NCBI GenBank assembly: GCA_913060515.1
Contig: CAJXRZ010000014.1
Location: 1 to 64,000 of the forward strand
DNA length: 64,000 nt
Direction: 5' to 3'
DNA from: an uncultured Pseudomonadota bacterium
GTDB taxonomy: Bacteria; Myxococcota_A; UBA796; CAJQPC01
The notes under the pieces were generated by a model. That model saw nothing but the letters and a program-made list of their open reading frames with translations, searched no databases and was not told where the DNA came from. How positions within the stretch are numbered: position 1 is the first letter of the stretch; the number at the start of each line of letters is the position of its first letter. Positions 52,119 to 61,103 of the stretch are shown here, piece after piece. Made by a program: the position numbers and the translations under genes.

Positions 52119-53420
52119 CTTTAGGGCCAGGGCAAGCTGGGCGTCGTTCTTCGCGCGCTCGCTGACGGGCCCTTCAAAGGAAGGGGAGAGGGGGGCGCGC
52201 TGTGGTGCAGGCAGGGTTAGTGCAAGGCGAACCAGCTCTTCGCGCTCGGCTTCGTCCATCTCGGTCAGGGCCAGCTGCTCCAAGAGCGCCTGCCTGGGGT
52301 CCGAGCCACTCTGCAGCTCCAGTTGATGGTCCGGCTCGATGCCCTTGCCGCGCTCCAGGTGCCGGCCGGATCCCAGAAGGTAGCGGGCAATGGTGAGCTT
52401 GAGGGCGCTGTTGTCTGGGTACTCGTAGTAGGACTGGACCGATCCCTTGCCGTAGGAGACCTGTCCCACAAGCTGAGCCCGTCCGGCCTCCTGCAATGAG
52501 CCGGCGACGATCTCCGAGGCCGAGGCCGACATGCCGTTGATCAGGATGACCACCCGGGTCTCGGTGTCGGTGTTCTCGGCTGTGGCCGTGTGGACCTCGT
52601 TTGTGGCTTGGCCCAGTCGACCTTGGGTCTGCACGATGGTGCCAGAGTCCAGGAAGTGGTTGGAGACGACCACGGCCTCCTCCAACAAGCCTCCGGGGTT
52701 CGAGCGCAGATCGATGACCAGACCTTGGAGTTGGCCACCGGAGAGGCTCTCCAGGCGTGCTTTCTCGTCCAAGAGCTCCTGACCGCTGCGGCGCTGGAAG
52801 TGCTCCAGGCGGATGTAGCCCAAGCCGGTCTGTACCAAGCGACCTTGAACGGCGGAGGTGTGCACCTGGTCTCGGATGACGGGGATGCGCACCAGCGCGC
52901 CCTTGCGACGCAGGCTGAGCAGCACCTCCGAGCCACGGGGGCCTTGGATGCGCTTGGCGACTTTCTCCAGGGGCCAGTCCAAGATGTCTTCGTCGTCGAT
53001 GGCCAGGAGCAGGTCGCCTTCGACCACGCCAGCCAGGTCCGCGGGACCGCCTGGGATGATCTCCGTGATGAGCAGTCCAGCCTCGCTTGGCTGCACGGTC
53101 ACACCGATGCCGGAGCCGGTGCCCTCTGTGTGCTCCTTGAGGCGCGCGTAAGTCTCGGGGTCAAAGTAGGCCGATTGCTCGTCCAGGGCGTCGGTCATGC
53201 CGGCGATGGCAGCCTGCACCAGCTGCTCGGTGCTGCGCTCCTCGACGTAGTTGACCTGAATCTGGGTCAGGGCGCGGGTGAAGGTATCCAGGCCCTCGTA
53301 GGGGGCTTGCACCTGCGCGTACACGGCCTTGCCGGTCCACTGGCCAAGGAAGAGACCGCCCATGAGGACAGCGAAGGTGAGCAGGAAGGCACGGACCGCA
53401 GCGTTCTTGAGGACGTTCAT
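52104..53420 (-). CDS. S41-family carboxy-terminal processing protease (CtpA-like)
   Basis: A 438-residue periplasmic protease with an N-terminal anchor or signal (FLLTFAVLMGGLFLG). The N-terminal CTP helices lead to a PDZ domain (EGTGSGIGVTVQPSEAGLLITEIIPGGPAD). The catalytic core has VIDLRSNPGGLLEEAV, nucleophile Ser in NGMSASASEIVAG and Lys in GQVSYGKGSVQS. Such proteases control peptidoglycan hydrolases. It is the last gene of the leftward murI-ftsE-ftsX-envC operon, 5 bases after envC, which strengthens that link. Confidence 0.93.
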   Translation of the reverse strand: MNVLKNAAVRAFLLTFAVLMGGLFLGQWTGKAVYAQVQAPYEGLDTFTRALTQIQVNYVEERSTEQLVQAAIAGMTDALDEQSAYFDPETYARLKEHTEGTGSGIGVTVQPSEAGLLITEIIPGGPADLAGVVEGDLLLAIDDEDILDWPLEKVAKRIQGPRGSEVLLSLRRKGALVRIPVIRDQVHTSAVQGRLVQTGLGYIRLEHFQRRSGQELLDEKARLESLSGGQLQGLVIDLRSNPGGLLEEAVVVSNHFLDSGTIVQTQGRLGQATNEVHTATAENTDTETRVVILINGMSASASEIVAGSLQEAGRAQLVGQVSYGKGSVQSYYEYPDNSALKLTIARYLLGSGRHLERGKGIEPDHQLELQSGSDPRQALLEQLALTEMDEAEREELVRLALTLPAPQRAPLSPSFEGPVSERAKNDAQLALALKLALP

Positions 53421-53425
53421 GTTGG

Positions 53426-54430
53426 CTATGACCCCATCCAGTCGGCAGGGTTCTGTGGGGTGTTGCGATAGCGCACTTCAAAGTGCACCCGAGGACCCCG
53501 TCCGTCGACCACGCCCGTCTCGCCGACCACGCCGATGTAGTCGCCGCGCTTGACCTCCTGGCCCTTGCGCACTTTGGACTGGCCCAGGTGGGCATAGACG
53601 GTGCTGTATCCATCGCCGTGATCGACCACGATCGTCATTCCCAAACCTTGGATGGGCTCGCCGCGAACGACCACACCGTCGGCGACGACGCGGACGGTGG
53701 AGTAGGGGGGCGCCAATAGGTCCACACCGCGGTTTCCATCTCCAAAGCCCTTGAGCTGGGTCCCTTGGGCCACAGGAGAGCGCAGTCGGCCCTGCAGATC
53801 GCGGAAGCTGGTGCTGGACTTGGGAGCGACCGCCTCCGGCACGGGCTCGGCCCGGAGTTGGGTCTGGGCCGAGAGCGTCTGGGCGCTGGCTTGGGCCATG
53901 GTGGCCTCGCTGGCGCGGGCTTGTTCGAGCAGGCTTCGGCGCTCACTCCGTTCCGCTTCCAGCTCCGTCTTCTTCTCGCCGAGGGTCCCTCTCAAACCCT
54001 CCAGATCGTCCTGCCGTCGCTCCACTTCGGTGACCGCCGCTTGGCGCTGGTCCAGCTCTTCCCGGAAGTCCTCCACCAGGGAGTCGGTGTGGGAGAGCAG
54101 GGAGACAAGGTAGTAGCTGCGGCGCCGCAGATCGGTGGGGTCTTCGGCAGAGAAGAGGATGCGGGCAAAGCCGCGTCGGTTGAGCAGGTAGGCCAGGCGG
54201 ATCAGCTGCCGAACCTTTGTGGAGCGGCCGTCGACGCGCTCTTGGGCTTCGTCCAGGGCACTCTGATGGGTGCTCAGCTCCGCACGCAGTGCTTCGGCCT
54301 GGGTGTCCAGTTCGCTGAGCTCGTCTTGAACCTCGAGCAGCTCGCGCTCGGTGTCCGCCAGGCGGCTGAGGATCTCCCCTGGGTTCTGGGCCTGAGGCGC
54401 CGAGGAGAGGGCCAGGAGCAGCCAGATCAT
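53426..54430 (-). CDS. envC: EnvC-type murein hydrolase activator with degenerate LytM domain
   Basis: A 334-residue periplasmic protein. A signal peptide (MIWLLLALSSAPQAQ) precedes two long coiled coils (about 20-200) and a LytM/M23 domain. In that domain the first zinc ligand His is Asn (NRGVDLLAPP); the Asp, YAHL and PRVHFEVR are retained. EnvC activators are catalytically dead and are recruited by FtsEX to switch on amidases at the septum, which fits both the loss and the neighbourhood. ATG 54430 overlaps the ftsX stop (ATGA). Confidence 0.92.
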   Translation of the reverse strand: MIWLLLALSSAPQAQNPGEILSRLADTERELLEVQDELSELDTQAEALRAELSTHQSALDEAQERVDGRSTKVRQLIRLAYLLNRRGFARILFSAEDPTDLRRRSYYLVSLLSHTDSLVEDFREELDQRQAAVTEVERRQDDLEGLRGTLGEKKTELEAERSERRSLLEQARASEATMAQASAQTLSAQTQLRAEPVPEAVAPKSSTSFRDLQGRLRSPVAQGTQLKGFGDGNRGVDLLAPPYSTVRVVADGVVVRGEPIQGLGMTIVVDHGDGYSTVYAHLGQSKVRKGQEVKRGDYIGVVGETGVVDGRGPRVHFEVRYRNTPQNPADWMGS

Positions 54431-55317
54431 GGGGCCTTCCGCCAGAAGCGGGTCACGGACCAGAGGCAGCCGCAGACGCCGAGCAGCACGGAGGCGCCCA
54501 AGAGCAGCACAGCCCATCCGGCGCCCAGGAAGCTCAGCTCAGCGCCTGCCAGGGCCAGGGCCAGGGCGTCTTCGAGACGGGCGACCAGGACTTGGTGAAG
54601 GGCGTAGACCCCGAGCAGTCCCATTCCACCGCCGATGAGGCCTTGTACGCAGCCCTCCAGGGCGAAGGGCAGGGCGGTGAAGCCCCAGGTCGCGCCGACC
54701 AACTTCATGGTCTCCAGCTCGGCACGGCGGGCGTAGGCGACCAGGTGCATGGTGTTTCCGACCAGGAAGATCGCTGCGAGTGAGATCAGCACACCGAGGA
54801 CCAGCCCCAGGCCGCGCAGGAGCGTCAGGAAGGTGTGGAAGCGCTGTACCCAGTCTTGGCCGTAGTCGACGTGCTCGAATGGGGGGCCGTCGATGGAGTC
54901 CACGAAGGCTTGGATCTCCGCGGGCGTGGCGTGGCCCTGGCTCAGGGTGATTTCCAGACTCGCGGGAAGCACCTCAGGGCCCAGCTCTTCCAGGATGGGG
55001 CCGACCTCCTCGACCCGCTCACTCAGGTAGGCCGCCGCGTCCTCTTCGCTGACGTAGCTGACGGTGGCCACCTCCTGACGGGCGGTGATCTGGTCCTTGG
55101 TGGCGAAGCGCAGCTCCACCTCGATCTCGGGCTGGAAATAGGCTGAGACGTGGGCGTCGCGGTCCCAGGACTCCACCACGCGGTCCAGGGTCTGTAGGGC
55201 CGAGAGGTAGACCCCGGCGAGCAAGACGGTCGCTCCGATGACGCCGGTGGCGACCAAGTTCAGAGAGAAGTTCTCTTTGAGGGAGCGCAGGGTGCGCCTC
55301 AGGATGTGTTGAATCAC
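54427..55317 (-). CDS. ftsX: Cell-division membrane protein FtsX
   Basis: A 296-residue membrane protein with the FtsX layout: an N-terminal helix (VATGVIGATVLLAGVYLSAL), a periplasmic domain (about 45-165, with AYFQPEIEVELRFATKDQ) and three C-terminal helices around VLGVLISLAAIFLVGNTM. It transmits FtsE ATPase cycles to periplasmic EnvC. It overlaps ftsE by four bases. Confidence 0.93.
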   Translation of the reverse strand: MIQHILRRTLRSLKENFSLNLVATGVIGATVLLAGVYLSALQTLDRVVESWDRDAHVSAYFQPEIEVELRFATKDQITARQEVATVSYVSEEDAAAYLSERVEEVGPILEELGPEVLPASLEITLSQGHATPAEIQAFVDSIDGPPFEHVDYGQDWVQRFHTFLTLLRGLGLVLGVLISLAAIFLVGNTMHLVAYARRAELETMKLVGATWGFTALPFALEGCVQGLIGGGMGLLGVYALHQVLVARLEDALALALAGAELSFLGAGWAVLLLGASVLLGVCGCLWSVTRFWRKAP

Positions 55318-55970
55318 TGTCCGCTCACCAGTCGGCCCGCTTCAAAGCGTAGCGTTCGCTGAGGGAAGCGCTTCATCAGACCGGCGTCGTGGGTGGCCAC
55401 CAAGACGGTGGTGCCGCGCAGGTTGATGGACATCAGGATCTCCATGACCTCGATGGCCATGGCGCCGTCCAGGTTTCCCGTAGGCTCATCCGCCAGGAGC
55501 ACGGCGGGGTCGTTCACGATGGCCCGGGCCACGGCCACACGCTGCTGCTCCCCACCGGAGAGGTCCTGGGGCATGCGCTCTTCTTTCCCGGCCAAGCCCA
55601 CCACGTTGAGCACTGCTCGGGCGCGGCGGTCGATCTCTGCTCGTGGGGTGCCCAAGACCTCCAGAGCCAGCCCAACGTTGTCGGCGACGCTCCGGTTGGG
55701 GATGAGCTTGAAGTCCTGAAAGACCACCCCGATGTTCCGGCGCAGGAAGGGCAGGCGTTTCTGAGGCAGCTTGGAGGCGTCCACCCCGCCGACCAGGAGC
55801 TTGCCGCCAGTGGGCTTGAGGGCGCCGTAGAGCATGCGCAACAAGGTGCTCTTGCCGGCGCCGCTGGGGCCCGTCACGTAGACGAACTCTCCCTTCGCCA
55901 CGTGCAGGTTCACGTCCTTGAGGGCTTGGTGGTCGCCGTAGCGTTTGTCGATATGGTATAGGCGGATCAA
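55314..55970 (-). CDS. ftsE: Cell-division ATP-binding protein FtsE
   Basis: A 218-residue ABC ATPase. Walker A GPSGAGKST, Q-loop VFQDFKLIPNRSV (an FtsE-type loop), signature LSGGEQQRVAVARA, Walker B VLLADEPTGNLD and the switch His in LVATHDAGLM are all present. The start is TTG 55970, overlapping the murI stop. It powers FtsX and couples division to amidase activation. Confidence 0.95.
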   Translation of the reverse strand: MIRLYHIDKRYGDHQALKDVNLHVAKGEFVYVTGPSGAGKSTLLRMLYGALKPTGGKLLVGGVDASKLPQKRLPFLRRNIGVVFQDFKLIPNRSVADNVGLALEVLGTPRAEIDRRARAVLNVVGLAGKEERMPQDLSGGEQQRVAVARAIVNDPAVLLADEPTGNLDGAMAIEVMEILMSINLRGTTVLVATHDAGLMKRFPQRTLRFEAGRLVSGQ

Positions 55971-56830
55971 GGCGCTGCGAAGGCTCCCTCAGGGTCGGGC
56001 AAATCTACCAGGGTCACGGGGTCGGGGGCGTGTCCTAGGAAGCGATGGCCGACGGTGACGAAGCGCTCGAGGTTGTCGGTGACCAAGAAACGGGTGGGCG
56101 CAGGGGCGCGCGGGGCCTGTAGAAGGCCCTGCTCAGCTAGGATCTCAGCAACGGCCTCGGCGGTGGTCTCGGCGGAGTCCACGAGCACGACGCCGGGCAA
56201 GGCCGCTTGGATGACTTCGCGGAGCAGCGGGAAGTGGGTGCAGCCCAGGATGGCTGTGTCTACCTGACCTTGCAGAGGCGCCAGGTAGCGCTCAGCGACC
56301 GCCTCCGCGACCTCTCCGGTGGTCCAGCCTTCTTCGGCGAGGGGCACGAGCAGCGAACAGGCCTGCCCAATGGACGCGGTGCCAGCCCGTTCCAGGGCTT
56401 GCTGGTATCGGCCGGCACGGATGGTGCCCTCGGTTCCCAGTACGGCGACGGTGCCTCCGCGAGAGGCGGTCAGAGCAGCTTGTACCCCGGGCTCGATGAC
56501 GCCGATCACCGGCAATCCGATGCGCGCACCGGCCTCTTGTAGGGCCTCCAGAGCGTGGGCGGTGGCCGTGTTGCAGGCGATGACCAGAGCCTTGATGTCC
56601 TCGCGCACAAGGCGGCTGGCCACCCGCTGGCTGTAGTTGATCACCGTCTCAGGGGAGCGGGTGCCGTATGGAACCCGGGCTGTATCGCCCAAGTAGACCA
56701 GGTCCTCGCTGGGCAGTCGTTGACGCAGGGCGCTGAGCACGGTGAGGCCGCCGACACCGGAGTCGAAGACACCGATGGGCCGATGAACGGTGCCACTGGC
56801 CGCTGGCTTGGGCTTGTCTGACGCCGACAT
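55967..56830 (-). CDS. murI: Glutamate racemase
   Basis: A 287-residue enzyme. It has IGVFDSGVGGLTVL, YLGDTARVPYGTRS, and the two catalytic cysteines in VIACNTATAHAL and AILGCTHFPLL. It makes D-glutamate for peptidoglycan. It is the first gene of the leftward division operon and is divergent from nadD 25 bases away, so the two promoters must overlap the 5' ends. Confidence 0.96.
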   Translation of the reverse strand: MSASDKPKPAASGTVHRPIGVFDSGVGGLTVLSALRQRLPSEDLVYLGDTARVPYGTRSPETVINYSQRVASRLVREDIKALVIACNTATAHALEALQEAGARIGLPVIGVIEPGVQAALTASRGGTVAVLGTEGTIRAGRYQQALERAGTASIGQACSLLVPLAEEGWTTGEVAEAVAERYLAPLQGQVDTAILGCTHFPLLREVIQAALPGVVLVDSAETTAEAVAEILAEQGLLQAPRAPAPTRFLVTDNLERFVTVGHRFLGHAPDPVTLVDLPDPEGAFAAP

Positions 56831-56855
56831 GGGGCCTCCGGGTTAGCTCTGGAGC

Positions 56856-57386
56856 ATGCGGATAGCGGTGTACGGCGGCAGCTTCAACCCCCCACATGTG
56901 GGGCACGCCATGGTGGCCTCGTGGCTGCGGTGGACGGACCTTGCCGACCAGGTGTGGTTGGTGCCGACGGCGTCCCATGCTTTTTCGAAGAAGCTCACCC
57001 CCTTCGAGCTGCGCGTTCGCTGGCTGGAGGCCCTGGTAGAGAGCTTGGGATCGTGGGCACAGGTGTGCACCATCGAGGCCACCATGCCCTCGCCCAGCTA
57101 CACCTTCGACACCCTGGAGGCGCTCGCTGCAATGCACCCTGAGCACAGCTTTCGGCTCGTGATCGGCGCAGACAACCTGGCCCAACGGCACCTCTGGCAC
57201 CGCTGGACGGACATCGAGGCGGCCTACAGCCCCATCGTGGTGGGCCGAGCGGGCTACCCTCCCGTCCCGGATGCCCCGACTTTTCCAGGTGTCTCGTCCA
57301 CGGTCGTGCGAGAGCGCCTGGCTTCTGGCCTAAGCGTTGCGCACCTGGTTCCTTCCGCGGTGCTTCCCCTCTTGGAGACCTCATGA
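56856..57386 (+). CDS. nadD: Nicotinate-nucleotide adenylyltransferase
   Basis: A 176-residue nucleotidyltransferase. It has VYGGSFNPPHVGHAM, LVIGADNL and a C-terminal VSSTVVRERL (ISSTxxR motif). It converts nicotinate mononucleotide to deamido-NAD. It is slightly shorter than the usual 190-210 residues. It overlaps the HAD gene by four bases (ATGA). Confidence 0.93.
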   Translation: MRIAVYGGSFNPPHVGHAMVASWLRWTDLADQVWLVPTASHAFSKKLTPFELRVRWLEALVESLGSWAQVCTIEATMPSPSYTFDTLEALAAMHPEHSFRLVIGADNLAQRHLWHRWTDIEAAYSPIVVGRAGYPPVPDAPTFPGVSSTVVRERLASGLSVAHLVPSAVLPLLETS

Positions 57387-58060
57387 AGGTGCTTTGGCTC
57401 TACGACATCGACGGCACAATCCTCTCCACAGAGGGCGCCGGTCGGGCCAGTATGAGTCAGGCCTTTGAGCTCTGCTTTGGTGTGGAGAAGGCCTTCTCAG
57501 GGCTCTCCTTCGCTGGGGCCACGGACTTGGGGATCACCGGCCAAGCCTTTGAAGCGGCGGGTCTCCCCCAGGAGACGGAGCGCCTCAGAGTGGCCTATCT
57601 GCCCTTGCTCAGCGGGCGCCTTGCACAGAAGGCACCGCGCCTCTGCCCGGGTATTCACGCCTTGCTTCCTCGTACAGCGTCCATCGGGCACAACGCACTG
57701 CTGACCGGAAACTGGCGCACTGGAGCGCGCATCAAGCTGGAGTCTCTGGACCTGGCTGGGCCCTTCGAGCATCAGGGGCGCCTGCTGGGGGCCTTTGGAG
57801 ACGACGCTGCAGACCGGAACCTGCTGGTCCCCATCGCGCAGGCACAGGCGCGCGCAGCAGGTCTGTCCTTCGACTTGACGGTCGTCATCGGGGATACCCC
57901 CCGGGATGTGGCGTGTGCACGCGCTGGAGGGGCGCTGGCTGTCGCAGTGTGTACGGGATGGAGCGATCGAGAGACGCTGGAGGCGAGCGGGCCAGACTTG
58001 TTGGTGGACGATCTGGTCTCCGGGGCGGACGCCTTGCTCGATCTGGTGGGACGATCCTGA
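57383..58060 (+). CDS. HAD-superfamily phosphatase
   Basis: A 225-residue HAD hydrolase. Motif I is WLYDIDGTIL, the helical cap covers about 20-90, motif II is HNALLTGNW, and motif IV is VVIGDTPRDVACARAGGA. It looks like a phosphoglycolate-phosphatase-type enzyme. Coupling to nadD suggests a nucleotide or sugar-phosphate substrate, but this is inference. Confidence 0.88.
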   Translation: MKVLWLYDIDGTILSTEGAGRASMSQAFELCFGVEKAFSGLSFAGATDLGITGQAFEAAGLPQETERLRVAYLPLLSGRLAQKAPRLCPGIHALLPRTASIGHNALLTGNWRTGARIKLESLDLAGPFEHQGRLLGAFGDDAADRNLLVPIAQAQARAAGLSFDLTVVIGDTPRDVACARAGGALAVAVCTGWSDRETLEASGPDLLVDDLVSGADALLDLVGRS

Positions 58061-58118
58061 CGAAGGGGTGACAAACGGGAGGACAGCCTTGAAGGATAAT
58101 GGGGGTCCTGGAGGCACC

Positions 58119-58790
58119 ATGATTCTGCTGCTCGCCCTGACCTCGTGCAAGGGCAACGTCGACATCAACTCATCCGAAGATTTGGCCGAGGCCTGTGAGA
58201 CCTTGGACCAAGAGGAAGAGGTCATCAACATCACCTTCATGACCGCTGACGATGGGTGTCAGTGGGAAGAGGACGGAAACGGGGAGCGCACCCAGGGCGT
58301 GCTCAGCGCACGGCGCGAGGACATCGAGTCCATGGCCTTCCCTGAGGGCGGCGTTGCCTGTGACCTGGACTTCGACTTCTCCGGTCTCAACCCAGACTTT
58401 GAGCAAGAGATCGTCTACGACGACCACTTCTTGCTGACCTTCAATGACGTGATTCTGGCCAGCAGCTCCAAGCAGATTGTGGAGCAGCTCGAGCAGGAGG
58501 AAGAGGGCTGGTACCTCTACGATTGGGACGGAATCCTGGGCCAGGATCTACCGACCTCCTCCGAGAGCTACTGCATCGGCGATGGGTCCGAGTGCGAGGT
58601 CCCTGAGACCGAAGAGTCTGGGCCGATCCGGCTCAGCTTCAGCGGCGATCTGGTCCAGGAGCTGGGCTACCTGGGACTGCAGGAGGACCGCTACGAGTTC
58701 GGCTTCATCACCTTGGGGGACAACGACGACTCCGACTGCAGCCACGAGGCCTTCACCTTCAAGGTGCGTGTCCCGGTGGTCTACCCATAG
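58119..58790 (+). CDS. Putative acidic lipoprotein
   Basis: A 223-residue exported protein with lipobox LTSC (residues 7-10). The mature part is very acidic with several cysteines (CQWEED, CDLDFDF, CIGDGSEC, DCSHEAF). No known domain was recognised. ATG 58119 has GGAGG 5 bases upstream; the frame is open to 57906 but overlaps the HAD gene. Confidence 0.78.
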   Translation: MILLLALTSCKGNVDINSSEDLAEACETLDQEEEVINITFMTADDGCQWEEDGNGERTQGVLSARREDIESMAFPEGGVACDLDFDFSGLNPDFEQEIVYDDHFLLTFNDVILASSSKQIVEQLEQEEEGWYLYDWDGILGQDLPTSSESYCIGDGSECEVPETEESGPIRLSFSGDLVQELGYLGLQEDRYEFGFITLGDNDDSDCSHEAFTFKVRVPVVYP

Positions 58791-58814
58791 GGTGAGGGCT
58801 CTCCCGGCCGGGCC

Positions 58815-60290
58815 TTAGGGCGTGGCTGGGAAGAAGCTGACCCCAGGGACCGGCGGCAGGTTGTCGACAAGGTCAAATCCTCCGACAACCAGGACGCCGT
58901 GGTCCGGATCCAGAGCGACGCTTGGCCACATGCTGCGCTCTGGCAGGCCGGATGCGTCGTCATCCAAGGTGCAGTCCCTCAGGACCGTGAACTCTTGTGT
59001 CTCGGGGTCGTAGAGCTCCACGCAGGAGACTCCCTGACCCACGGGGCCTCCTTCCCAAGCCGCAACGCCTCGACGCGCTGCGCTCGCTCCGCCCACGATC
59101 AGGACTTGGCCATTGGGGAGGGTGACCGCCCTGTGTAGGGCGCGGGCCACGTTTAGGTTGCCGACGGAGATCCACGTGTCGGAGTCTTGATCGTAGAGCC
59201 AGGCATTGCTTTGAGCGTCCGTTTCTGAATCGGCGCCGCCGATCGCCAAAACGCGTCCTTCCCCAGTCGAGGCCATGGCGAGCCCATCACGCGCTGCTGG
59301 CAGGGAGGCGACGGCCTGGATGCTTCCGTTGATGCTTAGGATTTCACAGTCGCTCTGGGGCGTGCTGCCTACGTAGCCGCCACAGACCAAGATGCCTCCA
59401 GCACCAAGTGAGGCTGCCGCAGGCATGTACGCCGCGTGGCTGTCGCCGACCTCTGATTCGCCGCTGTCCGAGCGGTAGAGCTCCACGACCTGTGCAGCAC
59501 TCCCGCCTTGCTTGATGCCACCGATCAGGGCGATGTCTCCGTTGGAGAAGGTCACGGCTTGGTGCGCGGTGCGGCCGACGCGAAGCTCGAAGACGGGACC
59601 GACGGTCTCTTCTCGGGCATCGAAGACAAAGGCCTCGTAGAGCACCTCATCGCCCACCGCGGCCATCCAAGGGGAGCCTCCGGCGACCAGGATCTGGCCC
59701 TCGCCAAGGTTTGTCGCCGTGGCCCCGGCCCAGGTGTTGCTGCCTTTGGCGTGCTCAGGCAGCGCAATCTCGAGGGGTTCTGCTTGAAGTGAGCCCGCTG
59801 GCGCGATGTCGACTCGCCAGATGGTGGCCACGCCCACGCCATCGACGTCCCCGAAGATGTCTAGGATCTCCGTGTCGCCGCCGAAGATGTAGAAGCTGCC
59901 GTTGTGGGCCGCGATGGCGCTTCCGCCCAAGTCGATGTCCATGCTGGTCAACCAGCCCATGTTGGTGGTCTCGGAGACCAGTACCTGCTGCTCGTTCTCG
60001 CCTTCTTCCATGGTGAAGGGGCGGCTGCGCCCGAAGGCCACCAGGTCCTCCCGGTCGTAGGCGCGCACAGAGATGCTGGTGCGGTCCAGAGCTGGGAGCT
60101 GATCCAGGCTGGGACTGCCGCTGGTTTCATCCAGGGTGAAGACCAGCTCCTCACCGTCCTCGGGCTCGAAGACCAGGTCGATCCGGTCGGCCTGGGAGAA
60201 GGGGCTCTGGTTGTCGGGAATGACGGGGATGAGGTTCAGAGAGTAGTTGGCCCCCCCAGCACATCCCAAAATCAGCAACATGGGGCCCAT
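58815..60290 (-). CDS. Kelch-like beta-propeller lipoprotein
   Basis: A 491-residue lipoprotein. The lipobox is LILGC, and an N-terminal domain of about 110 residues precedes repeated Kelch-type blades with GG pairs and W/Y-x(6)-W features (NGSFYIFGGDTEI, GEGQILVAGGSPW, NGDIALIGGIKQG, GRVLAIGGADSE, NGQVLIVGGASA, DHGVLVVGGFDL). It is likely surface- or periplasm-facing and protein-binding. ATG 60290 has GGAGGG upstream. Confidence 0.85.
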   Translation of the reverse strand: MGPMLLILGCAGGANYSLNLIPVIPDNQSPFSQADRIDLVFEPEDGEELVFTLDETSGSPSLDQLPALDRTSISVRAYDREDLVAFGRSRPFTMEEGENEQQVLVSETTNMGWLTSMDIDLGGSAIAAHNGSFYIFGGDTEILDIFGDVDGVGVATIWRVDIAPAGSLQAEPLEIALPEHAKGSNTWAGATATNLGEGQILVAGGSPWMAAVGDEVLYEAFVFDAREETVGPVFELRVGRTAHQAVTFSNGDIALIGGIKQGGSAAQVVELYRSDSGESEVGDSHAAYMPAAASLGAGGILVCGGYVGSTPQSDCEILSINGSIQAVASLPAARDGLAMASTGEGRVLAIGGADSETDAQSNAWLYDQDSDTWISVGNLNVARALHRAVTLPNGQVLIVGGASAARRGVAAWEGGPVGQGVSCVELYDPETQEFTVLRDCTLDDDASGLPERSMWPSVALDPDHGVLVVGGFDLVDNLPPVPGVSFFPATP

Positions 60291-60362
60291 TCGGCACCCT
60301 CCTAGAATGTCTTTAGAGTAGAAGCCCTGGCCCCTAGGTGTCAATCTGGGCTAGAACACCCC

Positions 60363-61103
60363 ATGCGCCTTCTCAGCCCGCTCCTCTCCGAGCTTCCCGG
60401 CTTGGTTCATGCCTTCTCCACACGCGAAGGAGGCGTGAGCCCGCCTCCACAAGAAAGCCTGTCGCTGGCCCTGCGCGGTGCAGGAACCCAGGAACAGGTG
60501 CAGGAGAACTGGAGACGCTTCCTGGCCCCGCATTCCACGGAGGCTTTGGCGATCTGTGACCAGGTCCATGGCACGGAGGTCCTGGTCGTCGACCAAGGCC
60601 AAGGACCCCTGCGAACGGTGGGAGAAGCCGATGCATTGGTGACGACCACACCAGGGGTGTGGATCGCGGTCAGGACAGCTGACTGTGTGCCCATTCTGCT
60701 GGCTGCACCGGGCGGAGTGGCGGCCGTGCATGCTGGTTGGCGCGGGACCGTGGCGCCCATCATCGGACCGGCCCTTGAGCGCTTGTGTGCCGAGACCGGC
60801 TGCGCGCCTTCGGAGGTGCGGGCAGCGATCGGACCCTGCATTGGGCTGGAGGCCTACGAAGTGGGGAAGGAGGTCGTTGACGCCTTGGAAAACTTGGATC
60901 TGCAGGTGTGCGTGCAGCGCAGCCCTTCGGGCAGAACCCGTGTGGATCTGGCCCGTGCCAACCGCCTCCTCCTTCACCGCTTCGGTGTGCAGCGTGTGGA
61001 CGTGTTGGGGGGGTGTACCCACAGCGACGCGCGCTTCTACTCCCACAGGAGAGACGGTGCGGAGACCGGAAGGCTGGCCTCTTTCGTGGGGCTTTTGCCG
61101 TGA
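60363..61103 (+). CDS. pgeF: Peptidoglycan editing factor PgeF (YfiH/laccase-domain)
   Basis: A 246-residue protein of the multicopper polyphenol oxidase-like family. Key blocks are CDQVHGTEVLVV, VRTADCVPILL, VAAVHAGWRGTV (zinc/active-site Cys and His) and IGPCIGLEAYEVG. In E. coli the homologue removes mis-incorporated L-Ser from peptidoglycan precursors. It overlaps the next gene by four bases (GTGA). Confidence 0.93.
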   Translation: MRLLSPLLSELPGLVHAFSTREGGVSPPPQESLSLALRGAGTQEQVQENWRRFLAPHSTEALAICDQVHGTEVLVVDQGQGPLRTVGEADALVTTTPGVWIAVRTADCVPILLAAPGGVAAVHAGWRGTVAPIIGPALERLCAETGCAPSEVRAAIGPCIGLEAYEVGKEVVDALENLDLQVCVQRSPSGRTRVDLARANRLLLHRFGVQRVDVLGGCTHSDARFYSHRRDGAETGRLASFVGLLP

